Source: Nodularia sp. NIES-3585 (GTDB lineage Bacteria; Cyanobacteriota; Cyanobacteriia; Cyanobacteriales; Nostocaceae). Taken from it: DNA of 64,000 nt. The notes below the pieces were generated by a model. That model saw only the letters and a program-made list of their open reading frames with translations. It did no database searches and was not told the origin of the DNA. Location of the stretch: positions 4,092,720-4,156,719 of the forward strand of contig NZ_BDUB01000001.1 in assembly GCF_002218065.1 (NCBI RefSeq). The letters run 5' to 3'. The position numbers and the translations under genes are program-made. Positions 45,022 to 53,951 of the stretch are shown in pieces (positions within the stretch are counted from its first letter, which is position 1; each line of letters starts with the position of its first letter).

Positions 45022-46026
45022 TTAATCCATTCCCACTCGCATTTCTACTTCTACATCTTGTATGGCTTTGGCGACTGCTTCAGCTTGTTCTATTTGTTGA
45101 TTCTGGGTAAATATTCCCCAAGCTTCCTGATAGTAGGTATATGCTTTTAAAAGATTTTGAGGATTACCAGCTTCTGGTTTTTCGAGGTCGTCGGGTAAGT
45201 TGAATAAGGCGTTAGCTTTGTTAGATATGGTGTTAGCATATTCTAAGGGTGTATCTCTGGGGTTACGCACTTTTAAGGCTTCGTCATAAGCTGCGATCGC
45301 GCGTAAGTTATTATCTACAGGATGGGAACTGACTAAATATTGCAACGCATTACCCAAGTTGTTCTCTAACATCGCATATTCTCTGGGATGATCGATTAAG
45401 TTAATATGCTTTAATGCCACTTCAAAGGATTGCACTGCTAAACCCTGACGCAAGTATTCCCGTTCTGATGACATGGGCATGGAGAGGTAGGCGATCGCAA
45501 TATTATTGTATAAAATCGCGTATTCTTGTGGGTAATCCTCCCAGGTAAACACCTGCAAAGCCTCGTGATAAGCTTTGATGCTGTCCGTCATGCGTGCCTG
45601 ATTGAATGACACTAGAGACTGCAACACCAGACCAAAATTCATCTGTGCTTCTGCTAATTCTTCTGGCAAAGCTAATTGTTGTAAAATTGGCAAAGCCTCT
45701 TCATAGCCTGCTTTCGCTTGCAGCAACAATTGCGATCCTTGATCAGGAATACTCTGTAACGTCCCTGCCATCCCCACTAAGGCACGGGCTTTCAATAGGG
45801 AATACTCCTCACCACACATCTGATATGCCCGGTAATATAGCCCCACTGCGTTCCGCAAATCTTGGGCGGTTTTGGGCTGCTTATGAAAGCCTTGTGCCAT
45901 TTCGATCAGCATCTCGATTTTTTCTGCTGCTGTCGCTGACTCTGATCCGATAGCTGCGATAGCAGCTTTCACTGCTGAATCTGTAATGCTGGGGTTCATA
46001 ACTGCCTTGAGTTGGTCAACGCCCAT
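45022..46026 (-). CDS. TPR-repeat protein, first gene of the hyp operon
   Basis: A 334-residue protein with about six tetratricopeptide-like repeats (for example YYRAYQMCGEEYSLLKARALVG, LYNNIAIAYLSMP, NNLGNALQYL, AYDEALKVRNP). It heads the accessory operon, divergent from hupS. Start could also be ATG at 45993 (MNPSITDS), which has AAGG six bases upstream. Similar TPR genes open the Anabaena hyp operon. Likely a docking factor for assembly; no direct evidence. Confidence 0.8.
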   Translation of the reverse strand: MGVDQLKAVMNPSITDSAVKAAIAAIGSESATAAEKIEMLIEMAQGFHKQPKTAQDLRNAVGLYYRAYQMCGEEYSLLKARALVGMAGTLQSIPDQGSQLLLQAKAGYEEALPILQQLALPEELAEAQMNFGLVLQSLVSFNQARMTDSIKAYHEALQVFTWEDYPQEYAILYNNIAIAYLSMPMSSEREYLRQGLAVQSFEVALKHINLIDHPREYAMLENNLGNALQYLVSSHPVDNNLRAIAAYDEALKVRNPRDTPLEYANTISNKANALFNLPDDLEKPEAGNPQNLLKAYTYYQEAWGIFTQNQQIEQAEAVAKAIQDVEVEMRVGMD

Positions 46027-46428
46027 CAAGTGGGTTTATTAACTAAGCGGATTTACGCAGATTTTGAATCCCGTAGTTTCCTCTGTTCCCTGATAGAAAC
46101 TAGGAAACATCTTTCCCCATACTCTGGCAATAGAGTTAATCAATTTTTTTACTATAGAACAATCTATGTCTCAAATTCTAGGGGGAAATTGCCAATATTA
46201 ATGTCAGCTTTAAACACATGAAATATTTAATAGTTATTTTGGCGTTGCTAATTGTGAGGATTAATTGAGTTTCCTACCAACTTACTGAAATAATTAATTT
46301 TTATTTAATGACAAATAATTATGTAAAAACTTAGATTATATTAATGAATAAGTATTAATCAATAGGTGATACCCTACAACCCTGCTCACCTAAATCCGCC
46401 ATGATCAACAATAGAAGATATGTAGCTA
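46027..46428. promoter_or_regulatory. hupSL / hyp divergent promoter region
   Basis: A 402-base AT-rich interval that must hold the promoters of hupSL (rightward) and of the TPR-hyp operon (leftward). I searched for exact GTA-N8-TAC NtcA sites and saw none. A run tattaatgaataagtattaat at about 46338-46358 is nearly symmetric (attaat ... attaat) and might be a regulator site. Confidence 0.5.
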
Positions 46429-47391
46429 ATGACTAACGTACTATGGCTGCAAGGTGGTGCGTGTTCAGGCAACACCATGTCATTTCTCAACGCCGAAGAA
46501 CCGACAGTCTGCGATCTCATTGCCGACTTTGGCATCAAGGTACTTTGGCATCCATCCTTGGGATTGGAACTAGGTAACGATTTGCAAAACCTTCTGCAAG
46601 ATTGCGTTTCAGGCAAAATACCCCTAGATATTTTAGTCTTTGAAGGCAGCGTTGTGAATGCCCCCAACGGCACTGGGGAATGGAATCGGTTTGCCGATCG
46701 CCCAATGAAAGATTGGTTAACTGATTTGTCCCAAGCGGCTAAATTCATTGTCGCCGTGGGAGACTGTGCCACATGGGGCGGAATCCCAGCAATGTCACCC
46801 AACCCCAGCGAATCACAAGGTTTACAATTTCTCAAGCGTGAAGAAGGCGGCTTTTTAGGCAAAGACTTTGTTTCCAAAGCCGGCTTACCTGTAATCAACA
46901 TTCCCGGATGTCCCGCCCATCCTGATTGGATTACGCAGATATTAGTTGCGATCGCCACTGGACGCATAGCCGACATCGCCTTAGATGAATTGCATCGTCC
47001 TCAAACCTTCTTCAACACATACACCCAAACAGGTTGTACTCGTAACGTTCACTTTGCCTACAAAGCATCAACCGGGGAATTTGGTCAACGCAAAGGTTGC
47101 CTATTTTATGATTTAGGTTGTCGTGGTCCCATGACACATTCATCCTGCAACCGCATTTTGTGGAACCGTGTTTCCTCCAAAACCCGTGTCGGGATGCCTT
47201 GTTTAGGTTGTACAGAACCAGAATTTCCCTTCTTTGACCTCCAGCCAGGAACCGTATTTAAAACCCAAACAGTTATGGGGGTTCCCAAAGAATTACCGCC
47301 AGGAGTCAAAAAGAAAGACTACGCCATACTGACAATGGTAGCCAAAGACGCAGCACCAGCTTGGGCAGAAGAAGACTTTTTCACAGTTTAG
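46429..47391 (+). CDS. hupS: Uptake [NiFe] hydrogenase small subunit HupS
   Basis: Fe-S subunit that carries electrons from H2 oxidation. The 320-residue protein begins MTNVLWLQGGACSGNTMSF with the proximal-cluster Cys and has VGDCATWGG, IPGCPAHPDW, the His/Cys medial-distal cluster region (TGCTRN, YDLGCRGP, CNRI) and MPCLGCTEP. It lacks the twin-arginine signal peptide of most uptake hydrogenases, as is known for cyanobacterial HupS, so the enzyme stays in the cytoplasm/inner face. Forms an operon with hupL. Confidence 0.97.
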   Translation: MTNVLWLQGGACSGNTMSFLNAEEPTVCDLIADFGIKVLWHPSLGLELGNDLQNLLQDCVSGKIPLDILVFEGSVVNAPNGTGEWNRFADRPMKDWLTDLSQAAKFIVAVGDCATWGGIPAMSPNPSESQGLQFLKREEGGFLGKDFVSKAGLPVINIPGCPAHPDWITQILVAIATGRIADIALDELHRPQTFFNTYTQTGCTRNVHFAYKASTGEFGQRKGCLFYDLGCRGPMTHSSCNRILWNRVSSKTRVGMPCLGCTEPEFPFFDLQPGTVFKTQTVMGVPKELPPGVKKKDYAILTMVAKDAAPAWAEEDFFTV

Positions 47392-47468
47392 GGAATGGGT
47401 AGTGGGTAATAGGTACTGGGATTAAAAAGTTTCTTCCCCCTACTCCCCACTCCCTACTCACCACTCCC
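47391..47468 (+). repeat. hupS-hupL intergenic hairpin made of heptamer repeats
   Basis: The left arm (47391-47420; gggaatgggtagtgggtaat) and right arm (47437-47468; tactccccactccctactc) are roughly complementary and can fold into a long imperfect hairpin between the two genes. Each arm is a heptamer array. A hairpin at this place has been described for Nostoc hupSL, where it may stabilise the transcript or tune the HupS to HupL ratio. Confidence 0.75.
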
Positions 47469-47494
47469 TAATTAATTAAAAGAGAGGAGAGAGA

Positions 47495-49090
47495 ATGACA
47501 ATTCAAACACTGGATATTTCGCCTGTTGGTAGAGTCGAGGGCGATTTAGATGTGCGCGTAGATATCGAAGATGGGCGGGTAGTAAACGCCTGGACACACG
47601 CTGAACTGTTTCGCGGATTTGAAATTATTCTCCGAGGTAAAGACCCCCAAGCCGGATTAATTGTCACACCCCGGATTTGTGGGATTTGCGGTGGTTCCCA
47701 TTTAACGAGTGCATCTTGGGCATTAGATACACTTTGGAGTACAGAAGTTCCTCGCAATGCAATTTTGGCGAGAAATTTGGGTCAAATTGCCGAAACAATG
47801 CAAAGTATTCCTCGGTATTTTTATGGATTGTTCGCCATTGACTTGACTAATAAAAAATACCGTCGTAGTCGCTATTATGAAGAAGCTTGTCGCAGGTTTG
47901 CGGCTTACACTGGCAAGTCTTACGAAATCGGCGTGACAATTTCTGCCAAACCTGTAGAAATCTATGCTTTATTAGGGGGACAGTGGCCTCACAGCAGTTA
48001 TATGGTTCCTGGTGGTGTGATGTGCGCCCCGACCCTGACAGATATTACCCGCGCTTGGGCAATTCTGGAATATTTCCGCACTAATTGGTTAGAACCAGTG
48101 TGGCTGGGTTGTTCATTGGAACGTTACGAACAAATCCACACTTATGATGATTTCATGGATTGGTTGGATGAAGACCGCAATCATCGTGAGTCAGATTTGG
48201 GTTTTTATTGGCGCATGGGTTTAGATATCGGTTTGGATAGATATGGCGCTGGTGTGGGTAAATATGTGACTTGGGGATATTTAGCCCATGAGGATAAATA
48301 CCAAAAGCCGACTGTGGAAGGGCGCAATGCGGCGATGATTATGAAGGGTGGCGTGTATGACAGCTTCAGTGATACTCACTCTTTGATGGATCAGTCTTTT
48401 CTGCGGGAGAATACTACACATTCCTGGTACGATGAAGGTACAGCAGATATTCACCCAAGCGATCGCACTACTAAACCCACAGCAAATAATACCAAAGACT
48501 TTGAAAATGCCTATTCTTGGTCAAGTGCTGTACTGCATAAAGATTTCGGACGCTTAGAAGCAGGTCCCTTAGCTAGACAATTAGTAGCTGGTGGTAATCA
48601 CGGTGAATCTTGGCAACACCAAGACGGGTTTATTCTGGATGCTTTCAAAAATATGGGTGGTGCTAATGTTCACCTGCGTCAGTTAGCACGAGTTCACGAA
48701 CTTGTCAAGTTATATCGCCAAGCGGAACACTGCTTACGCGAGTTTAAATTAAATGATCCTTGGTATATCAAACCTACAGAAAAAGATGGCAAGGGTTGGG
48801 GTGCAACGGAAGCGGCGCGGGGTGCGTTGTCTCACTGGGTTGAGGTAGAGGGCGGTAAGATTAAAAATTACCAAGTGATTGCCCCTGGTACTTGGAATAT
48901 TGGCCCCCGTGACGGTGAGGGTAAACGTGGTCCCATTGAGGAGGCTTTGATAGGGACACCGATTTACGATTCTAGTGACCCTGTTGAGGTTGGTCACGTG
49001 GCGCGCGCTTTTGATTCTTGTTTGGTGTGTACTGTTCACGCCCATGATGCTAAGACTGGTGAGGAGTTGGCGCGTTTTCGGACGGCGTAG
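47495..49090 (+). CDS. hupL: Uptake [NiFe] hydrogenase large subunit HupL
   Basis: Catalytic subunit holding the Ni-Fe centre, oxidising H2 produced by nitrogenase. It is 531 residues and uninterrupted: no hupL excision element, unlike Anabaena sp. PCC 7120. The N-terminal nickel site is RICGICGGSH (Cys62, Cys65) and the C-terminal site is DSCLVCTVH (Cys509, Cys512), where many families have DPC. HupW would cleave after His515, removing 16 residues. A strong GAGAGGAG precedes the ATG. Confidence 0.97.
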   Translation: MTIQTLDISPVGRVEGDLDVRVDIEDGRVVNAWTHAELFRGFEIILRGKDPQAGLIVTPRICGICGGSHLTSASWALDTLWSTEVPRNAILARNLGQIAETMQSIPRYFYGLFAIDLTNKKYRRSRYYEEACRRFAAYTGKSYEIGVTISAKPVEIYALLGGQWPHSSYMVPGGVMCAPTLTDITRAWAILEYFRTNWLEPVWLGCSLERYEQIHTYDDFMDWLDEDRNHRESDLGFYWRMGLDIGLDRYGAGVGKYVTWGYLAHEDKYQKPTVEGRNAAMIMKGGVYDSFSDTHSLMDQSFLRENTTHSWYDEGTADIHPSDRTTKPTANNTKDFENAYSWSSAVLHKDFGRLEAGPLARQLVAGGNHGESWQHQDGFILDAFKNMGGANVHLRQLARVHELVKLYRQAEHCLREFKLNDPWYIKPTEKDGKGWGATEAARGALSHWVEVEGGKIKNYQVIAPGTWNIGPRDGEGKRGPIEEALIGTPIYDSSDPVEVGHVARAFDSCLVCTVHAHDAKTGEELARFRTA

Positions 49091-49259
49091 AGGGGGGAAT
49101 TTTTAACGCAAAGGGGCGCGGAGGTTAGCGCAAAGGTACGCGGAGAGTTTTTGAGGAGTTCAGGAGGTGCTAATGGCTAGTTGTTTTTTGGTTAGTCATT
49201 AGCGCTTTATATATAATTTTACTTGCACTAAATGAAGTAGATAAGGGAAGAGTGCAATA

Positions 49260-49934
49260 TCATCTGAGAAACAGATTTATTAATGTTTTATTAAAAAGTA
49301 GCCAGACTAACCAAAATACAAGATGAAAAATTACTATCATCCAAAACTCAGCTTGATAGGAAGCTTTGCTACTTTTGTGATCTAATTGGCGTTGGGCAAC
49401 AAATCCACCTAACCAACCACCCATAAATTCGCATAGATGTAAAGTCTTTTCTTGCACTCTCCATCGTCCTTTTTTTGCACGAGTTTTATCATCAGCGTAC
49501 AGTGCCAAGGTAATTAAACTCATACAAGGATAAAGGATCAGAGGCATTGGAATGCCCGTAGTCAATAAAAAATGGATTGAACCCAAGCCAGGTAGTAGAG
49601 ATAAAAGTAATGTCTCTAAGACTAATGATGAAGATTTCACCATAGGCTTGGATTTCAACTTCATCGGTGTGCTAGAAGATGAGGACTGAGATATAGGTTT
49701 TGATACCATCACCCCTTGAATCGAAGCATTACACGCGCGTAACTTGCCGTTCTGCTCAACTGCGAGTTGATAACAAATAATATCACCAACTTGGGGACGA
49801 CGGTTAAGATTTTTAAATGCGCTGATGTGAAGAAAGACTTCCTGACTAGCATCACTGAATTGTATAAAACCAAAACCCCGATCATCTTTCCACGTAGTTA
49901 GTTGCCCTTTGCGTAACACAGGTTTCATGCACAA
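49260..49934 (-). CDS. Cold-shock domain / DUF1294 membrane protein
   Basis: A 224-residue two-part protein. Residues 5-70 are an S1-like cold-shock domain with the RNA-binding sequence KGQLTTWKDDRGFGFIQF and EVFLHISAF. After a Ser/Lys-rich linker, the C-terminal part is DUF1294 with three or four hydrophobic helices and the motif DDKTRAKKGRWRVQEKTLHLCEFMGGWLGG. This fusion is found in many bacteria; function unknown. It points toward hupL, convergent. Confidence 0.88.
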   Translation of the reverse strand: MCMKPVLRKGQLTTWKDDRGFGFIQFSDASQEVFLHISAFKNLNRRPQVGDIICYQLAVEQNGKLRACNASIQGVMVSKPISQSSSSSTPMKLKSKPMVKSSSLVLETLLLSLLPGLGSIHFLLTTGIPMPLILYPCMSLITLALYADDKTRAKKGRWRVQEKTLHLCEFMGGWLGGFVAQRQLDHKSSKASYQAEFWMIVIFHLVFWLVWLLFNKTLINLFLR

Positions 49935-50125
49935 GTTGTATGTATATACTTGCTTTATAGTATGCCCCTGTTTATACCAAAAGATAACAGGAAGTAAAAA
50001 TTTTGATATTTATCGTCTGACTATTTCTTAAAATCTCGTAGCATAACACACTAAAATGAATAGAACTAATGCGTTAGGCTAGCCGTGATGCACTTCAACA
50101 AAACATAAATTTACAAGGTAAGCTT

Positions 50126-50548
50126 GTGCCTGATATAGCATTACATAGATATCTTCCTCGCCTTCCTGAAGCAGCACTGCAAGAATTCATAGAATGGTGT
50201 GTTTTAGAACAGGCAAAAGCCGCAGGTTGTAATTTTACTCCAGACCAAAGTAAGTTAAATAACTTGCCTCCAGCAGAGTATATTCCTAAGCTGATTGACC
50301 AGTTCATGAAAGTTAAACCCGACCCCATTAAGGCAGGGTTAGTAGCTGCGATCGCGGGGAAAGAAGCTGACCAACATGGTTTATCTGGTTTGGCAGTTGT
50401 AGCCGATTTTATCGCACTTTATGTCAAGTATTTAATTCCTAAAGAGGGCAACACTCCAGAACAAGCAGAAATGATATTAACTGACGCATCACAAAAGCAG
50501 TGTGAAAAATTCACAGAAATTGCTAGCAAATATGGTGTAAAGTTCTAG
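50126..50548 (+). CDS. Unknown protein upstream of hupW
   Basis: A 140-residue, mainly helical protein with GTG start and AAGG seven bases upstream. No membrane helix or catalytic motif is visible; the core has ALQEFIEWCVLEQAKAAG and AIAGKEADQHGLSGLAVVADFIAL. A gene of similar size precedes hupW in Anabaena as I recall, but no role in maturation is known. Followed by three hairpins before hupW. Confidence 0.72.
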   Translation: MPDIALHRYLPRLPEAALQEFIEWCVLEQAKAAGCNFTPDQSKLNNLPPAEYIPKLIDQFMKVKPDPIKAGLVAAIAGKEADQHGLSGLAVVADFIALYVKYLIPKEGNTPEQAEMILTDASQKQCEKFTEIASKYGVKF

Positions 50549-50566
50549 TTTTAAAATTTTTGTTTT

Positions 50567-50663
50567 AAACCCAGGTCGCTGGGTTTTGCCTGTGTAGCTG
50601 CGACTTCTAGTCGCCAAGGCTTTACTCTCAGAGGTTTTGTCTGTTTAATCAGTCGAACCTCTG
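50567..50663 (+). promoter_or_regulatory. Three consecutive hairpins between the 50126 gene and hupW
   Basis: AAACCCAG/CTGGGTTT (50567-50586), GCGAC/GTCGC (50600-50614) and CAGAGGTT/AACCTCTG (50629-50663) are all perfect. The first, followed by TTTT, could be a weak terminator for the upstream gene; the others lie in the hupW leader, 36 bases before its TTG start. They may control hupW. Confidence 0.6.
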
Positions 50664-50698
50664 ATTTAGCAACCCATGATTACCTAATTTTAAAACTC

Positions 50699-51166
50699 TT
50701 GCTAACTATTATTGGTTGCGGTAATCTCAACCGTAGTGACGATGCTGTAGGCGTAATTATTGCCCAACGCCTACAACAATATCTAGCCGCAAATCCCCAT
50801 CCTGATGTGCGAGTTTATGACTGTGGAACCGCAGGGATGGAAGTAATGTTTAAAGCCAGAGGTAGTAAAGCATTAATAATTATTGATGCGAGTTGTACAA
50901 GTTCCGAACCAGGTGCTATATTTAAAGTCCCAGGAAAAGAACTAGAAGCTTTACCAGAACCTAGCTATAACTTACATGATTTTCGTTGGGATAACGCTTT
51001 AGCCGCCGGACGAAAAATATTTGTCAATGACTTTCCCCAAGAGGTAACAGTTTACCTAATTGAAGCCGCAAATCTTGATTTGGGACTAGAATTAAGTCCC
51101 ATAGTCAAATACTCAGCCGACCTAGTTTTTGAACAATTAACCACACTCCTCAGCCAGAAGAGATAA
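50699..51166 (+). CDS. hupW: Hydrogenase maturation endopeptidase HupW
   Basis: Protease that trims the HupL C-terminus after nickel insertion. The 155 residues start at TTG, since no in-frame ATG exists; sequence MLTIIGCGNLNRSDDAVGV is the family start with the first nickel-binding acidic residue, followed by VRVYDCGTAGMEV with the second Asp, and a His in NLHDFRWD. Specificity for HupL rather than a bidirectional hydrogenase follows from the hupSL locus nearby. Confidence 0.92.
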   Translation: MLTIIGCGNLNRSDDAVGVIIAQRLQQYLAANPHPDVRVYDCGTAGMEVMFKARGSKALIIIDASCTSSEPGAIFKVPGKELEALPEPSYNLHDFRWDNALAAGRKIFVNDFPQEVTVYLIEAANLDLGLELSPIVKYSADLVFEQLTTLLSQKR

Positions 51167-51177
51167 ACTTAATTAGC

Positions 51178-51210
51178 AATCCAAAATCCAAAATCTAAAA
51201 TCTAAAATCG
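51178..51210. repeat. ccaaaatctaaaatc repeat
   Basis: Alternating ccaaaat and ctaaaat heptamers, same type as at 25803-25888. Lies between the 3' ends of hupW and the 124-residue protein gene. Confidence 0.75.
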
Positions 51211-51212
51211 GC

Positions 51213-51587
51213 TTACGCCCAATCACGATAAACAGACAGTTCATCTACCCTCATTTCAAAAGGTACACCTTGACTATCTGGGGGACAAACACGGATTTTA
51301 GCACTGCTGATAATGGAGTTCAGCAACGTTCCCATTGGCACGATTTGTCGCAAAACCCGCCAATTAGTAACTTGATCAGGACATTCAATGACCAATGTCA
51401 TCGCATTAGCGCGGGTTGTCACATACCAGCGACAATTAGAAAGCAGGTTTTGAATGATGCGATCGCACCCGTCATAAAAATACCTACTAATAGAATACTC
51501 TAGTTGTTGTCGCAGGATAATATCTGCCGATGTCGGCTGCTTAGGACGAGAATCATCACTATTAAAATAAAAGTTATTGTTCGCCAT
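51213..51587 (-). CDS. Unknown 124-residue protein, paralogue of the 33710-34081 product
   Basis: A 124-residue protein sharing the blocks CDRI, LLSNC, CPD, AKIRV-x-PP, G-x-PFE and YRDW with the product at 33710-34081. The N-terminal 35 residues differ. It is the last gene of a three-gene leftward operon, 18 bases after the SagB-like oxidoreductase. Function unknown; the recurring pairing with flavin oxidoreductases suggests an accessory, partner or substrate-binding protein. Confidence 0.78.
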   Translation of the reverse strand: MANNNFYFNSDDSRPKQPTSADIILRQQLEYSISRYFYDGCDRIIQNLLSNCRWYVTTRANAMTLVIECPDQVTNWRVLRQIVPMGTLLNSIISSAKIRVCPPDSQGVPFEMRVDELSVYRDWA

Positions 51588-51605
51588 CTCTCTTTATGAT
51601 CCTAG

Positions 51606-52892
51606 TTATTTGCCAATAGCCATCCCATAGAGAACATCTTGATTTGTTTCTAATAATTCTTGGGTTTCATCATCGTAAAACGCACCAATTCCACTACAAT
51701 CAATTCCCAAATAATTACTCACCAAATAAATTCTTTGACCGATAAAACCAGCTAATTGCATAGCAGTTTGATAATTGATATAGTCAGATACAAAAAACAA
51801 AGTTACAGCGCCATCTCTAGCGATCGCTTGATTAACGCATAAGTAACCTGTCCTTTCCCCGAAATTACCCGCCTTTAGCAGATGCGTACCTTTATATAAT
51901 CCCGGCGATATCCCCTCTACTCGATGTACAACAGAGTAAATTTCGATGTCCTCAAAATTCTCTGTTGGTATTGATTGTGCAATTTGTCGCCAGATATATA
52001 GATAATCTTCTTGAGAAATAAACTGTTTCCGGAAACGTCTAATGGAACGTCTATTCCAAACAGCTTGATAAAACTTCTCTTTGTCAAAGTTAAACTGTGG
52101 CTGTTCTAGTGGCTGTGCTGAACTCTGCTGTACAGCAGTTAGTTCATAGCTATGTTCAATGAATTCATTAGCTTCAAAATAATCTGTCCCAGAGACAAAA
52201 GGAACCTTCAGCCTTAAACACCTGACTGGCTTTTCTTGCACCTCACCTGAGATTACCCCCGCAGTGATAAACTCTTTATTTTCAAAGCCTAAAACTGTAT
52301 TGAGAGCAAATTTATCAAAGTCAAAAATCAGTTGGATATCTTGATTATGCAGATAAGCTGATGCTGCGATCGCGCCTAAATGATGACCGCTATCTAAAAA
52401 GCAATATCTCAGGCTTCTATCTTGATATTTCCAGCTAGACCTATAATAAACACAACTAATTAAAAAAATGCATCCCTTGATACTTTTACCCGGTATAATA
52501 TAACTTTCTAGCCCATCATCAATTAATTCATAAATCAGAGTTAGACAATTATTCTCAACTTCTAGATGATATATACCATCTATGATTCCCGACATTCCAC
52601 GAATTTGCACATAAACTTCTGTAGGGTATAAAGCCCCAGCGGAGGGATTTACCCGGAGTTTATAGGGGACATCTTTATATGCCTTTTCTAAGGTAACCGC
52701 ACTGCTTAACCAGATAAACGAATGCACAGGATTATTAAGATTTAATTTCACCCGCCGATAAAACTTTGGATAAACTTTAAATGAACTTGGCTGAGTGGAA
52801 GCATCTACATAATTGGGATTAATCTGTACAGATAAGTAAGAATGCTTGGTTGCATCATGGAAACTTGTCTCTAAATTCTTACTTTCCGGCAT
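51606..52892 (-). CDS. SagB/ThcOx-type nitroreductase-family dehydrogenase
   Basis: A 428-residue FMN protein with two nitroreductase-like halves (about 55-250 and 270-425). Family signs are LRVNPSAGALYPTEVYV, IYHLE, the second-half AVWNRRSIRRF and GQRIYLVSNYLGIDCSGIGAFYDDE. SagB-type enzymes oxidise azolines to azoles in modified peptides, but no cyclodehydratase (YcaO) or precursor gene is adjacent, so a different substrate is possible. It overlaps the upstream ankyrin gene by 14 bases. Confidence 0.87.
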   Translation of the reverse strand: MPESKNLETSFHDATKHSYLSVQINPNYVDASTQPSSFKVYPKFYRRVKLNLNNPVHSFIWLSSAVTLEKAYKDVPYKLRVNPSAGALYPTEVYVQIRGMSGIIDGIYHLEVENNCLTLIYELIDDGLESYIIPGKSIKGCIFLISCVYYRSSWKYQDRSLRYCFLDSGHHLGAIAASAYLHNQDIQLIFDFDKFALNTVLGFENKEFITAGVISGEVQEKPVRCLRLKVPFVSGTDYFEANEFIEHSYELTAVQQSSAQPLEQPQFNFDKEKFYQAVWNRRSIRRFRKQFISQEDYLYIWRQIAQSIPTENFEDIEIYSVVHRVEGISPGLYKGTHLLKAGNFGERTGYLCVNQAIARDGAVTLFFVSDYINYQTAMQLAGFIGQRIYLVSNYLGIDCSGIGAFYDDETQELLETNQDVLYGMAIGK

Positions 52893-53343
52893 TTTTGAGT
52901 AACCCCAAAATCTCTATATTGCTAGCAAAATCTATAGCTTTATAATCGTCTAAGTTTCTTAATTCCAAATTAGGGTTGTGTTGTAGAAGTAATTTAGCAA
53001 CACCTGTTTTTCCTGCTGATGCTGCATACATTAACACAGTTGCCCCATTATCATTTTGATTATTAATATTAATTTTTGCAGCTAGTAGCAAGCTGATTAA
53101 CTCGTAATGATTGCCGAAACAAGCAAACCATAAAGCATTATTATTATCATTATTTTTCGCATTAATATTTGCGCCCAAATCAATAAGTTCCTTGACAACG
53201 GCATAGACTCCTTCTCTAGTAGCTTTCATTAAAGCCGTATCACCATTCTCACCTGCTTGATTTAAGTTTTGGGGATTGTAGCCGTTTGCTATCAGCCATT
53301 GCTTGGTGATTTCGCTGATTTTTTGCTTTTTGATCTGATTCAT
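52879..53343 (-). CDS. Ankyrin-repeat protein
   Basis: A 154-residue protein with about four ankyrin repeats (NGDTALMKATREGVYAVVKEL, DNNNALWFACFGNHYELISLL, NGATVLMYAASAGKTGVAKLL, DDYKAIDFASNIEI). Ankyrin repeats bind other proteins. It opens the operon with the SagB-like enzyme, whose start lies inside its last codons, so the two are translated together and may form a complex. Confidence 0.9.
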   Translation of the reverse strand: MNQIKKQKISEITKQWLIANGYNPQNLNQAGENGDTALMKATREGVYAVVKELIDLGANINAKNNDNNNALWFACFGNHYELISLLLAAKININNQNDNGATVLMYAASAGKTGVAKLLLQHNPNLELRNLDDYKAIDFASNIEILGLLKNAGK

Positions 53344-53951
53344 AACTAATCCTTAATATTCCTCATGTGACTCAGCCAGGTGAATAATAGGTTATCCCTA
53401 CTATTGCTCAAAAAAACACACATTCATGATGATTAGGGTCATTAAAAACTCTAGCTATTCGATTAATTAATAGCTTTAAACACCCCTTGATAAAACCCTG
53501 GTATTTATTTGATGTCTGAATGACTCAGGTTATTATTCAGAGAATATTCACGCAGATTTTCGTCATTTTATTATTGAATCTATTTTAGATTCTGCCTAAT
53601 TTTTAACTGAACCAAAATTAAGGTAAAAATGTCTCAAATAACCATGCACCGCTGTTTATTGAATTTTGGGTTCACTAGCAACAATTTAGCTTACTTATAT
53701 ATTATCACTCTGATAAGTTTAAATTATGAATCATTTATAAAGATACCAAGACATATTAGGGTTAATTACCTAAATAAAACCTAAAAATGCAGCCCAAGCT
53801 ACAGTCACATTCAAAAAAGTAAGCTAATAGTCATCGACCGAAATTCAATAATTCAATATGCTTTTTCCAAAACTCTTCTAGAAAGGTTCCAGTGAACGTT
53901 TCTACTTTGTTTGAGATGTTTATTTATTAGTTAATGAAAATAACAGCAAAT

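Noticed and set aside
46027-46428. NtcA site in the hupSL promoter
   Set aside because: No exact GTA-N8-TAC found; near matches have the wrong spacing, so none is listed.
51606-52892. Thiazole/oxazole-modified peptide (RiPP) cluster
   Set aside because: SagB-like enzyme is present but no YcaO protein or precursor peptide was seen on either strand nearby.
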